A stretch of 64,000 nt of DNA from Siphonodentalium dalli. Its lineage: Eukaryota; Mollusca; Scaphopoda; Gadilida; Siphonodentaliidae. Within the stretch, counting starts at the first letter, position 1. Each line of letters opens with the position of its first letter. A program made the translations under genes and the position numbers. Of the stretch, positions 23,289-34,506 are shown one piece after another. The notes beneath the pieces were generated by a model. That model was given only the letters and a program-made list of their open reading frames with translations. It did not search any database and had not been told where the DNA came from. The DNA is taken from assembly GCA_032622095.1 (NCBI GenBank), contig CP136061.1, forward strand, positions 84,046,324-84,110,323, read 5' to 3'.

Positions 23289-24098
23289 TAATTAATATTT
23301 ATAACAAAATTTGATCAAATTGTGTCTCATGTAGTACTATGTAGACATCCGAATTGTATCCATGACATGTATTTCTCTTTTTCAGAACATTACTGGTCAA
23401 CATGTATGTACATGCTATATAGCATGTACTATTATCAGTATTATGGGCATGATATATCTAAATAAATTATTATTATTGAATATTATTATTTTATTATAGG
23501 TGGAACAGCAGCTGCTGAATTCCCGGATACCGTGGATGATCACTTCAGACGAATCTACTTCGAGGTGATCGATCTTGCCACCACGTCGATTACCGGACGC
23601 TTTACCCAGGCAGACTATGAAATATATTCGAAATGTGAGAACCTCTTGTTGGCGGCATCAAAGGGTGAGGAGTATGACGCTATGCTTCATAGTGTCTGTG
23701 ACTTTTTCGGCGACGACTTCGCACGGACAACTCTAAGCACTCAGCTGGGAATCTTCAAATGTGCTTATGATGGTGACTCAGAAACAATTCATGATATTTT
23801 CAAATATTTCCAGCAATTAGGACGCGGCCAATGGCAGTTAATGGGAGAAGTCGTGAAGGTAGTGCAGCTTCTGATGGTGGCTCCTGCCACAAACGCAACC
23901 AGTGAACGTTCTTTCAGTACATTGCGGAGAATAAAAAGTTATCTCCGATCGACAATGAACCAATCTCGCCTGAACCATTTGATGATTTGTGACATTTACA
24001 ATGAACGATTAGACATGCTTGACATGAAGGCGATTTCGAATGAATTCGTTCACAGTTCTGAGAGTCGTTCAGAAGTGTTTGGTCTATACAAACTATAA

Positions 24099-25956
24099 AA
24101 GGACACTCTTATTGTTGTTGTGATGAAATGTTTTGTTGTTTCACAAATCACAAGTTATAATGTATGTATTATACAGTATTATTATTATAATAGATGAGAT
24201 GATATTGTTTTAGTTATCAGAATTATGCAAATAATGATACAGAAAGCATATGACAAAGTAATAATAAATATAACAATTCTGTATTGAATGGATATTAGGT
24301 AAATGTCAGCCATCTATTACATTATACATAACATGATAACACATATGCAAAGTAAACATTTCATTTCCTTCTGGCTCATGACATGTCACAGGTCTGCTTT
24401 GTAGTCATGTATACCACGGTATTGCTATATAGTTATTGTAAAGTTCTAATTATACCAGTAATTCCCTTCATATCTAGTCCAAAACTTATTTAACTATACA
24501 ACTTTAAATTACACATGAAACTTATTTAAAAATAATGTTAGCTTTGAATTGCTATGATTATTACACTGTAATTTATACAATTTGCATTATAAATAATATG
24601 TTCACTTAAGTCATAGCAGTGAACATCGGTGTGTCACTTTATTGACTTTATAACTTTTAACAGTACTAGTACTGAAGCTCACCTCCACTTTATTGTTCAA
24701 CTTTCAAACTTGTTTAGTATTATTTTGCTGTTTTTAGTGTGCATCTCAAGAAGGTTGGTGGTGTAATACTTCAAGTCTTACATTAATTAATTATGCCCAA
24801 AAATAAGTCATTTTATAATGCAGAATACTTGTTTGATTTTATCACAGTTGTATTTCAAGTTTCTATTTACTATGAATTCCAAGTTCTATCTTGCATTATT
24901 ATTAACATTTTCGTCTTACAATTCCAAAAGATTTAAATTAATTCTCAAATTTCAATCAATTATTATTATTCAGTTGTTATTAAATATGTGTTTATTCATG
25001 TAGCATGTGCCAAACAAAATAGAATGTTCATATTTTCAATGTTTATTCCTGCCAAATGTGTGTTGATTTATGTGTTTACTTTTCTCCAAATAGCATGTGC
25101 CAAACAAAATAGTGTGTTATTAATAAGCGTTTCTCCATATAACATGTACTAAACAAAACAGTATGTTCATATTTTCAATGCCTATTTCTGGAAATTGTGT
25201 GCTGAGTATTTTTATTTTCTTTTTGTTATCCAATAAATGTAAATGAACATTACTTACCTCTTTTCAATGTAGGCTCCTGTGTATATTTAGTCAGGTTTAA
25301 TAGCCTTAACTTCAATAAAGTATGCTGTTGTCAGAAAATTATAATGACATTGACACATATTTAAAGATGTACTGTATTTACAACCTAGTCATTCCATCTA
25401 TAGCCTACCAGCTGACAGAGCTCTGTTTCTGGTGATTTATGTGACAATAGAATTTATAGAAATTCCATCTTCTGTTTATCACTTGGCCATTCCTGGTCTT
25501 TCAAGCTTCTTCTGGTGATGTGTGTATCCATGTAGTCTACTTTATCATGGTTGTTTGTGACATATTTACTTTCTGAATATCTGATCCCAGTTATGGGAGT
25601 AATTTCACATCATTAATGACTTGATAATAACACAACATGAATTCCCATATACATATTTGTTCATTACATTTTCAATCGGCCGACCATTTTATGAAATTAC
25701 AATTGATAAATGATAAGAATGTTGATCTAATCTATGATAATGTAGTGGTGGGAAAACAATGTCAGATGGATCAGAAGCCACCAGAGAGCCACTTTAAGCT
25801 TCCAATGTCAGAAAATTTTCCCGGGGGTGGACCCCCGGACCCCCCCCTAAGAGAGGGGCCGACCCCCTCTCGTACTCTTCCCCCATCGACGTCGGGTCAT
25901 CGCTTCGCGATGAATGGTTATACCCCCCCCAATAAAATTTGCTTGCTACGCCCCTG
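24099..25956. other. 3' non-coding part of the hAT element
   Basis: AT-rich, no gene recognised. A short direct repeat is present ('agcatgtgccaaacaaaata' at about 25003 and 25092). The last 140 bp are C-rich and lead into the right terminal repeat. Confidence 0.5.
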
Positions 25957-26157
25957 GATATATCTATACCAAGGCATCAATCAGAAGCTCATCATTTTCC
26001 CAATAGCTTCCCAAATGATAAACTTCGCAAAATAAGAAGTTATGACTGTTTGAATGGAAATATCAGCCAAGTTGCCAACCACCATGCAAATACATCCAAA
26101 TGTGATGAATGGCTGTTCACTTTAAATTGGAAGAAAAAACATAATTGGTCAATATAA
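25957..26157 (+). CDS. ORF 3 of the LTR retroelement, 3' part after the hAT
   Basis: The frame reading 'ISIPRHQSEAHHFPNSF' continues 67 codons to TAA at 26155-26157. It has no start of its own: the listed 25939 start lies in the hAT terminal repeat. The frame is compatible with that entering the hAT at 19164 if the target duplication is removed. Function unknown; the end is basic ('NWKKKHNWSI'). Confidence 0.4.
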   Translation, partial: DISIPRHQSEAHHFPNSFPNDKLRKIRSYDCLNGNISQVANHHANTSKCDEWLFTLNWKKKHNWSI

Positions 26158-26903
26158 CAATGCCAAAGTATTTGAGGAAACATCATGAATCTTACTTTTA
26201 TTTAGACTGCACCTAAAGTAAATGAAATCATTCACATTGTGAATGTTAATTGTTATATGAATGGTTACTAGATCATTTCCCAAAATATGGTAACATCAAG
26301 GAGATTAAATCATTTCATATTGGTGCAATTCTCAAGTCAATCCAACTGAACGTCACGTATGATATCATAAGTACTATCTTTTTCAGTTTGAAATTAAATG
26401 GAAAAGACTAAACCATGAAAGATTCTAACATTGAATAAAAAGATGCAAATAGGCTACCCATAGGTAGTCCACATACCAGTGTTAAAAATAGACTGCATTA
26501 TGTAGTCCACATGACAGAAAATACATCTTTTTCACATTATTCAATATACAATCTTATTTAATAAAAGGTTTAATATTTTATTGGCTAGGCCAATTACAAT
26601 AGGCTCATATTAGTGAGCCCCTCAAATTCAATTGTTCGTATATAGGGCATAAATTTATAAAATACAGCGTTACGATCCATTTGGCTAATAGGATTGGCTT
26701 TCTTACTTCTAAATTTAGTAGTCATTGTGAGTTTTTGCTGGATCATAGAAACGCTCACTTTTGGGTGTGGTTTAGCAACACCTTAATCCTAATTTTGCGT
26801 GACTAGGGTTTTTGAGCTCTTATAGTTCAGACTTCTCACCCTTTCTTGGTTCAAAGGTTATGGACCTTCGGATCATATCTTTTCAAAATAAAACAGGGTG
26901 TAG
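26158..26903 (+). other. 3' internal region of the LTR retroelement
   Basis: No ORF or domain recognised in 746 bp. An A/G-rich stretch (about 26885-26897) just before the 3' LTR may be the polypurine tract. Confidence 0.5.
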
Positions 26904-27934
26904 TGTAGTGTTTTTGGGTATCAATTAATTATCGTGGATGACAAACAAAACACCGAAAAGCCCGTGATCGGAAGATATACAAATGAGGTCACATTTGACC
27001 CCGTCAACAACCGCGAGAGAGACAATCACGAAGTCAAACGAACACGCTCGGCCAATTCCGGAACTGCACGGCGATGCTCTCCCGATGACGAACTTCCATC
27101 ACTCGATCCACAATCTCCAAACCAACAACATGTCTTACAAATATCGTCTATTCTATTGCCTGTTATTCTACATGTAAATGTTCCTGTTATATTATAAAGG
27201 TTAGTTAAAGGGGTACTGTACCCCAATTTCAATAAATTCCCGGTGACAATAGCGATCTAATATGAATATTATATTATAAAATAACTCATTTGAGTCGACG
27301 ATGTCTACCGAAAACGTTCCGGTTAACAGGCTATCGTAAAAGTAAAATTGAATTATTTAATATAAATTCATTTATGGCTGGAGTCATAAAATGGAGAATT
27401 ATGCCATTACGAGTTACCGTTCTTGAAATCGCATATGTTGCGTGTCTTTTATCGACGGCCGTTCGCGAACATTATTGAGTTGCAAACAAAACATGTTACC
27501 TGCAAAAGAAGGCCCGTTATATCCGATTCGGAAAAAAGGAGAAAGAAACAAGAGTCATAGAGCGTCAAGTATTGTATAGGGAGTGAGATTGTTGGATGGA
27601 AGAGATTGAATGCATCAATCGAAGCTGTGAGCAATGAACTTCCGGTTCTTCCTGCGACCTGCGTCTTCTCCGGTGAAGGTCAAAAACATGGCGCGTAGTT
27701 TGAAATCGTAATATTTTGTTTCCAAGATCAATATTTTCTTCGCTAAATTAGGTTTATACGAAACTCATATAACACGAACACAATCTAACTTGAAAGTTAT
27801 TTCAATGGGAGTAAATAAAAATAACGCCTATCTTTGTGTACAGTACCCCTTTAACCTTCAAATTATTAATTGTATGTTCGTATTTAATTAATAATGTAGT
27901 AATATACAAATAACCCCTCTTTAAAAATACGACA
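26904..27934 (+). repeat. 3' LTR of the large retroelement, with MITE insertion
   Basis: Matches the 5' LTR from TGTAGTGTTTTTGGG to AAATACGACA, interrupted by the TTAA MITE at 27209-27850. It is followed by target duplication ATCT (27935-27938) and the rest of the tandem repeat. About 12 extra bases after the MITE are not in the 5' LTR. Confidence 0.8.
27209..27850. mobile_element. TTAA MITE, AGGGGTACTGTAC family, copy 2
   Basis: Flanked by TTAA (27205-27208, 27851-27854) with the same inverted ends as the 21.5-kb copy. The 5' LTR (7838-7848) supplies the empty site 'ggttagttaa'. Non-coding. Confidence 0.85.
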
Positions 27935-29004
27935 ATCTCAATTATAACAAAGTTAGTCGAGTTTAATGATGACTTGTAATCGATGGGCCATAACCATATA
28001 CAGGGGAGGAAAACCATTCGACGGACATTCACCCCCAGTTTAGCAGTTCAAAATCCCGTTCAGCAGTTCATAAGGAGCAGCTCATGCAGCTGATTCCCCG
28101 AACGCAGTTTAACTAAATTATAAAGAAGTTATTCGGGAATAGTTTATGCAAACGACATGATCGACGTGCCTTAACTAAATACAAAGAGAGAACACCATTT
28201 GACCGACCTCCACCCAGGTAGTTCAACAGTTCAAAATCCCGTTCAGCACGTTATTCAGCAGATTCCACCGAACGCAGTTTAAACGATTTTTAACGAGGAT
28301 TGTCGGGTATATGTTGTGCAAATGACTATCGATGGAAGATAACCAAATACAGGGATGGAACACCATTTGTCCCATTTTGCTGGGACAGACACACAGACAT
28401 GCTACTATTTTGTGTCTATTTTGGAACGATCTTGGTAACCTGTCGTTAACCAACATGGATTAATGTACCCTACAGTAGATCAAGATTCATCATATATACT
28501 AGTAATTATGCATGATATGATCCAGCGATGTATATATGTTATGCATGTCGTGCATGATCTAATAAAAGTTAAACCTACCTTCTACAATTTTTGGAAATAC
28601 CAATGTGCTATCTGCATCGCTACCAACACATTTTTGGTTGACGAATGTGAATATAAAGGTAATAATATTTCGCGGAAATGTAATCACGTGATACCGATTC
28701 CTGGTATTTCCAAGTGAAAGTGGAAGTGAATGCATATAACGGGAGTACCTAAAACCAGCGAGGTATATACGTCCATGCTAAAACGCTGAATCAGCTGCTG
28801 ATAAGCAGGTTACCAATTAAAATGCTGATCAGCAGATTTCCAAATTTCAGTTTAACTCAAATATACCGACGGTAGTCGGTCGCGGGTTGTGTAAATGACA
28901 CGTAATATAAGTGTTATATAGGAAGGGGACACATTTTGACCGCCTGCCATGCCCGTACGTTCAACAGTTCAAAATCCCGTTCAGCAGTACAGCGGCCATG
29001 GCCG
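27935..29004. repeat. Tandem ~1.17-kb repeat, continuation after the LTR element
   Basis: Resumes at ATCTcaattataac and matches 6198-7110 with few differences, then starts another copy at about 28818 that breaks off near 29004. Non-coding. Confidence 0.85.
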
Positions 29005-29732
29005 TAACTATTTATTTGGCTTCGGGGGTGAATATATTTGATTCGAGTCGAGGAACCCACCCATCAAAGTTCAGAGTGATCTGATATCGATTTTTAAAAT
29101 TTGTCATTTCTTGAAATGTGTAATCATTTGTGGCCCAGAAACGAGTCGTCAAACCGATTGTCTTGGATAAAATAACTCTAAAATCAAGTGGTAGTTCGGC
29201 CAAATTTAGTTGAACAACATGTTGATAAATAACACGTTTTGGGAAATTTTATACCATAATTGACAGACTGACAGCGGTTAGCATTATTTTGTTGTAATCA
29301 ATCGATTCTGATAACAAAAGCATATTTTAAAGAAATATTGTTGTTGTTCTAAGGGGGCACTGATCTGATTTAGTACCTTTAATTTAGAACATCTTAAATG
29401 TATCCATTTCTTACAGACATTACAGAACATCCTAAACGGGTTTACATCATTTGGAGGATTTGTTTTATTGGCATCACAAACAAATTGATTAATTAATATT
29501 AATAACAATAATTTAATGAAAAATACAATGCAATATATAGAGTGGAGAGGAATTGCTTCATTGCAGACATTTATATTTGTCATATTTTAAATCTTATGCA
29601 TGATGGCTTTTGAAAAATAATATTTTTTTACCTACCCACCCAGCCCCAAAAGTATGGGTCGGGAGAGAGGAACACAACATGGCTCATGGTTCAGATCTAA
29701 TAAATCTTTGGTTTTTGGAAGATGGTTTTATG
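29005..29732. other. MITE relics, no gene
   Basis: 29030-29260 is a degenerate copy of the repeat with 'tttgattcgagtcgaggaac', which is also in 44325-44755 and 63526-63995. At 29284-29583 a minus-strand frame reads a short Cys-rich stretch ('MFCNVCKKWIHLRCSKL'), which looks like a decayed PHD finger of a LINE ORF1. No intact gene. Confidence 0.5.
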
Positions 29733-30666
29733 TAGTCCAAGTCTTCTCGTACTAAAACTAGCTAAGATTTTGGGATGGAGATGCTAGTATATAGTCCGAG
29801 TTCCAGGCCCATGCATTCCTATGACACGACTTAAGCGTTAGTGACCCGCTCAAATAAAACCACAATTATATGAAATAAAATATCACAATTGCTACAATAA
29901 ACGGATAGTTTCCGCAGAAGACATGCTATTTGATCTGAAACCCACATCGGTTGTGAATTGAAAGCGGTAATTTAATGTGAAAAGAAACATTTGCCGCAGT
30001 GTTTACATATTTTTTAAAGTATGCGAACTCAGTTGACCTTGCGAACTGCGTTCGGCATTTTCCGGTGAAAATATTCCGTAGATTTTCAATCAACCACGCA
30101 CGATGAATTTTCCATTGTAATCGTAATTATACGTGACAATAAATAAATAAATACATAGATTAAATACATAATGAAGATATAAATGTAATACATTAAATAA
30201 ATTACGGGAATTACAACCATCTCACAGTTTAAAACAGTGTAAACACAATGAGCATTAGAATATCATGGGGGCCGCCATTTTGTTTGTATCGAAATTCGTC
30301 TCGGCCAAAACAAACACCGGACAATGCCGAAGTTCTTTGGAACTTGAGTTCGGCTTTCAGTTAAGTAAACAAACAGAAAAAAACAACGATGTTTGTTGCA
30401 ATCAACCGGAATATTCTATGTGTAATTTAACATTAAAGTTAGATTATTATACACCATTATGACCATAAGATATGTCACTCTTTCCGATGTATATAGCATC
30501 ATGTATTGCTTTGTTAGGTAAATCGAGTAAAATACACCACAGATTCCCGCCACAGATCCTGGGCGTAACTCGTGTCATAGGAATGCATGGGCCTGGAACT
30601 CGGACTAAATACTAGCATCTCCATCCCAAAATCTTAGCTAGTTTTAGTACGAGAAGACTTGGACTA
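29733..30666. mobile_element. Foldback (MULE-like) element, 9-bp TSD, copy 2
   Basis: Inverted ends TAGTCCAAGTCTTCTCGTAC, as in the 10.9-kb copy, flanked by 9-bp repeats ggttttatg (29724-29732, 30667-30675). 934 bp, non-coding. It differs from copy 1 within the inverted repeats, but changes in one arm are matched in the other. Confidence 0.85.
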
Positions 30667-30679
30667 GGTTTTATGGTGT

Positions 30680-31375
30680 AAAATCAGACAGACCACCTTA
30701 AATGGTGTCAAATCAGACAGGACATCTTTAATGGTGTCAAATCATACATGACATCTTTAATGGTGTCAGATCATACAGGACATCTTTAATGGTGTCAGAT
30801 CATTCAGGGCATCTTTAATGGGATCAGATCATTCAGGGCATCTTTAATGGTGTCAGATCGGTCAGGACATCTTTAATGGTGTCGGATCAGACAGGGCATC
30901 TTTAATGGTGTCAGATCAGACAGGACATCTTTAATGGTGTCAGATCATACAGGACATCTTTAATGGTGTCAAATCATTCAGGGCATCTTTAATGGTGTCA
31001 GATCGGTCAGGGCATTTTTAATGATGTCAGATCATACAGGGCATCTTTAATGATGTCAGATCATACAGGGCATCTTTAATGATGTCAGATCATACAGGGC
31101 ATCTTTAATGGTGTCAGATCATTCAGGGCATCTTTAATGGGATCAGATCATTCAGGGCATCTTTAATGGTGTCAGATCAGTCAGGGCATCTTTAATGGTG
31201 TCAGATCATACATGGCATCTTTAATGATGTTAGATCATACAGGACATCTTTAATGGTGTCAAATCATACATGACATCTTTAATGGTGTCAGATCATACAG
31301 GACATCTTTAATGGTGTCAGCAGATCATACAGGACATCTTTAAAGGCATCAGGTCAGACAGGGCATCTTCAATAA
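30680..31375. repeat. 29-bp minisatellite beside DCLRE1B
   Basis: About 24 copies of a 29-bp unit of the type ggtgtcagatcatacaggac + atctttaat. It begins within 30 bp of the DCLRE1B stop codon. Read on the gene's strand, each unit contains ATTAAA, a common variant polyadenylation signal. Confidence 0.95.
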
Positions 31376-31403
31376 AAATTGGCCTGAAGCACTCAATAGA
31401 ATT

Positions 31404-32917
31404 TTAGGATATCACATTTTCTAAAGATTCATAAAAGGCTTTGAGTCTGGCCCTCTTTGTGGCCCTCCTCGATGGGACGACACTTATAGTCTGCAGGTCT
31501 GACGGAAGACTCAGAAGAGTACTATTTATATCTAAGTTAGTCATCCTCGCTGCCATCTTGCATCTAACACTTTCTGATTGGTTGAGCACATTGTTACGAT
31601 AATTTGTAACATTTAAATTTTGAGACACATCTGGTGAGGACTTGCTTGTTTTGAAATTGTCACAGATTTGTTCAGCAATTTCTTTTCCCTCTTCATCCAT
31701 ATGAGTTATAAAATCAGCATGACTCTTATGGCGTTTTGAACTTGTCTCAGCACTAGAACTGTCCCGAATACAATCCAATTTATCTTTACACGTTTTCTCA
31801 CTGGAATTTTCAACACGTTCTTCATTGTTGAAATTATAATTTTCATTGTATTTTGTCAAAAAAGAGCAGTGAGAAGTGCTCCTTTTTAATTTCAATTTTT
31901 GTTCATCACTAGAATCAATCAGAACACAGTTAGGTTTATGTTCTGCCTCATGTTCATGTTCGGAGTCAACATACTCGACACCTCTCTTCTTATGAATATG
32001 TTTCGGCAATTTACCTGATGTCCTTTTTGATTTGGAATAAACCTTCCTTCTGGTATCGCATGACTGAAATTTCATCCTATCTCTGTGATAATACTCTGGA
32101 CATTTTAAGCATGTTCTCGGTGAAGTGTTCAGGAATCTGTTGAAACATGTCAGGTCTCCAGAAAGTTGTCCTGGTTTCGACTTAACAATAGGCCTCATTG
32201 CTCTTGGCTTAATGAAGGAAATAAAGTCAGCTAATTCTGAGAAACTACTGTGGTCAGAATACGGAACTATATACACATGAGAGTAATGATGATACGGTTT
32301 GCGTTCCAGAATATGATAGAGAGCTGTAGGCCAAATGACTATGGAATCAGATTTCGTTCTTTCCAAAAAATGTTTTGACACTGCCGATTGATTTTTTATG
32401 ATGATACGGCACTGCGACTCGCATTGTTCATCTTTGAAAACATCCGGCAACTGAAGAATTTCGGCTATTTCAAGCACAGATTTCGGTACACATACCCACT
32501 GTTTGAATTTTAAGCCAATTCTGGCAAATAACTCCTCTTTTCCAAGATTTCGAGAAATGATGAACACCGTTTTATGAGGATTAGAAGAGATAATTTCACA
32601 GATTTTATCAGAAGCTTCTCCTCGACTTGGAAACAAACATTTTGGTTCGCAGTATGTATTATCGACATAGAGCATATCGATGTCTTTTAGTCTGTTCTGA
32701 ATAACATGTTCCATATTGATTTTCAGGTTTGTGGACCATCTAAAATCGCCAGAATGTAAGATCGATCCAAAATATCCTTCGAAGAGGAACATGACGGCAC
32801 CAGGACAATGATCAGCATCCAGGAGAGTCACAGTTATCGTCTGCCGTCCATCACTGTCGAGCGGAATCACGTGACCTCGCGATAACTCTAAGGAGTGAAT
32901 CAGCTCCCGAGACACAC
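31404..32917 (-). CDS. DCLRE1B: DCLRE1B/Apollo, coding exon 2 (terminal)
   Basis: Exon 2 starts after a good acceptor (tttacag, AG at 32919-32918) and ends at TAA 31406-31404. With exon 1 it gives a 566-residue protein; human Apollo is 532. SNM1 metallo-beta-lactamase/beta-CASP motifs are present: 'LLDADHCPGAVMFLFEG' with His99, 'HSGDFR' with Asp120 and 'VPYSDHSSFSEL' with His near 285. The first two share the numbering of human Apollo. Family role: a 5'-to-3' exonuclease acting in telomere end processing and interstrand-crosslink repair in the nucleus. Residues after about 310 are Ser/Lys-rich and poorly conserved; I see no clear C-terminal TRF2-binding motif like that of vertebrates. All catalytic residues look intact. 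Confidence 0.93.
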
Positions 32918-33779
32918 CTGTAAAGACACAAAATGTGGTGAAAATGTCTTGTGCTGAATATCAATTTGTTATTTTGTGTATACTGCACTTAATTAATGAC
33001 TTGCGAGAAAACTATATCCAAAAGTATTACTGGGAAAATCCTAACAGAAATAAATTCTACAGATTGCTGTCACTGCTAAATATAAGTATGTTGAAGAGTA
33101 AGTAAGAGTGAGAATTTACTTAAAATTATCATTTAAATAGTTACCATGACAAGAGTAATTTATATTATATATCATATAGAATTTTTTTTTTGCGTCAAAC
33201 AATTTAAGAATACACTCATAGCAATAGCAGCCAATTCTGATGCTTGATAGTTTCAAATCTATCTAGGGCACCTATTATACAAAAATTTAATATATGCATA
33301 TGATACTTCATAGTACCCAATATAGACCTCAGCTTCAAAAGCACACCTTTTTCAGTTATCTTCCCCTGTTCTATCAAATGACATCTGACCAGGGGCCCGG
33401 AGCAGCACCAGGGGCCCGGAGCAGTCTTGATTACAGAAAATAGCGGATGCACCTTGATTCTGGAATTTAGAACGCGTTTGCAAATGGCTGAGTGTTATTG
33501 GGTTCGCATCAATTGTGCCATTATTCAAAAGTATGTATTAGTTTAGAGGGTTTGTATTTTAAAATTAATATGGTGCAATTTTGTTCACTTCTTTCAAACA
33601 AAGAATTAGCGTAACTCGTGAGAATTCAGAATAGTGAATACCTCGACTAGTAAGAGGTTAATGAGTAGTCTATTATAGCCGTGGAGTCGATGAGATCATC
33701 TGGACCATGGGGATGTATCGGGTGATTGAATCATATTTTCAAGTTCCCAAGCAGTATATCACACATAAATTTACATTCA

Positions 33780-34335
33780 CATTTTACATTGAGTACCACC
33801 AAGTTGGTACTGCATAATACCAACATTTGGTACTACATACAATAATGCCATAAATAATCGACTCCTTAACCACAGCAGAATTATGGGTGACTTTTCAGGA
33901 TTTAGTCGGAAATATGGCTTGTTGCTATTCATCGGAAATTAAGCTCTCAATGAGAGCTTTCCGATGAATGCCAACAAGCCATATTTCCGACTAAATCCTG
34001 AAAAATTACCCATAATTCTGCTATGGTTAAGGAGTCGATTATTTAGGGTTTTACTGTACCATCAGCATTTGGTACTAGATAGTACCTATTTAGATTGAGT
34101 ACCAACAATTTGGTACCACATGGTACCAACATTTGGTACGACATGGTATCAATATAAACAATTTGGTACTATCTAGTACCAAAATTGATACTCCAAAGCA
34201 CCAAACTTGAGTACCAAGTTTGGTACTATATAGTACCCATAAGTAGTTGATGTTCTAGAGTATCAGTATGTTGGTACTCCCCACGGGTCAAGGATAGCAT
34301 CAAATGTTGGTACTATGTAGCACCCCGGTTATTAA
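33780..34335. repeat. GGTACT-rich irregular repeat around a foldback MITE
   Basis: About twenty 'ttggtact/agtacca' motifs in both orientations, irregularly spaced. They are interrupted by a palindromic MITE at 33840-34056. Non-coding. Confidence 0.75.
33840..34056. mobile_element. Palindromic MITE, CAGTAATGC family
   Basis: The arms 'ataatcgactccttaacc' and 'ggttaaggagtcgattat' form one long hairpin around 'gagctttccgatgaat'. The same family is at 36986-37151, 38426-38591 and 61274-61495, with partial copies at 41624-41730 and 60289-60368. Intact copies are bounded by TA. Confidence 0.85.
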
Positions 34336-34506
34336 GAGTGTACCAAGTGATTTATACCTTATGACTTAAACCTGAATGTATCAACATTATTTGACTTTAT
34401 TATTAATATGATGGAATCATTTATTGATTTACATGTATGTGTTGTATTGTTTGTATATACAAGTATATATATAGGTTGTAGCATGTTGCAACTTCGATGT
34501 TGCTTA

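Larger units (their letters stand above)
21293..23500 (+). other. Probable intron of the hAT transposase
   Basis: The donor is CTAG/gtatgt at 21292/21293 and the acceptor ttattatag/GTGG at 23500/23501. Joining them keeps phase and reconnects conserved hAT sequence on both sides. Most of the 2.2 kb is a TTAA MITE (21544-22135) and a Helitron (22155-23288), so the original intron was short. Confidence 0.7.
19397..24098 (+). pseudogene. hAT transposase (TTF-type Zn finger, DUF4371-like, dimerisation)
   Basis: The N-terminus (19397-19850) is a Ser/Thr-rich tail. A TTF-type zinc-finger region with 'LESNDAVLCFYCSKAD' follows, then the catalytic core: 'FYSIPADETTDASNRQQ' (Asp box), 'CYDGCNTMSG', 'THCYGHALNLACSDA' and 'CPTRWTVRHK'. 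The C-terminal dimerisation motif 'PATNATSERSFSTLRRIKSY' lies in 23501-24098. Lesions seen: a frameshift near 19830-19850, an in-frame TAG at about 20915, a frameshift near 20930 and another near 21250. Splicing 21292 to 23501 restores reading into '(L)GGTAAAEFPDTVDDHF'. It resembles ZMYM1-like/hAT proteins; it is dead as a gene. Confidence 0.85.
19165..25956 (+). mobile_element. hAT transposon, inactive, ZMYM1/TTF-type
   Basis: The ends start CAGGGGCGTAG (left) and, read inwards from the right, CAGGGGCGTAGCAAGC, which is typical hAT terminal structure. The subterminal regions are G/C-rich with long C and G runs (19182-19210; 25826-25930). The 8-bp target duplication is imperfect (around catatatgatc / gatatatc). 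The transposase gene is interrupted by frameshifts and stops and contains an intron with two younger transposons. The element splits ORF 3 of the LTR retroelement. Confidence 0.85.
7542..27934 (+). mobile_element. LTR retroelement without visible pol, nested insertions
   Basis: Two nearly identical ~375-bp repeats that start TGTAG and end CGACA lie at 7542-7914 and 26904-27934. They are flanked by ATCT (7538-7541 and 27935-27938), which occurs once in the empty site near 6198. Removing the nested LINE (8443-16522), hAT (19165-25956) and MITE (27209-27850) leaves about 4.9 kb. The coding part is a Gln-rich Gag-like ORF plus two short ORFs on the plus strand. No protease, RT, RNase H or integrase motifs belong to this element, so it appears non-autonomous. 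The 3' LTR is preceded by an A/G-rich stretch (about 26885-26897) that could be a polypurine tract. Confidence 0.75.

Noticed and set aside
29284-29583. Small Cys-rich host gene
   Set aside because: Only one short zinc-finger-like stretch amid transposon relics; more likely a decayed LINE ORF1.
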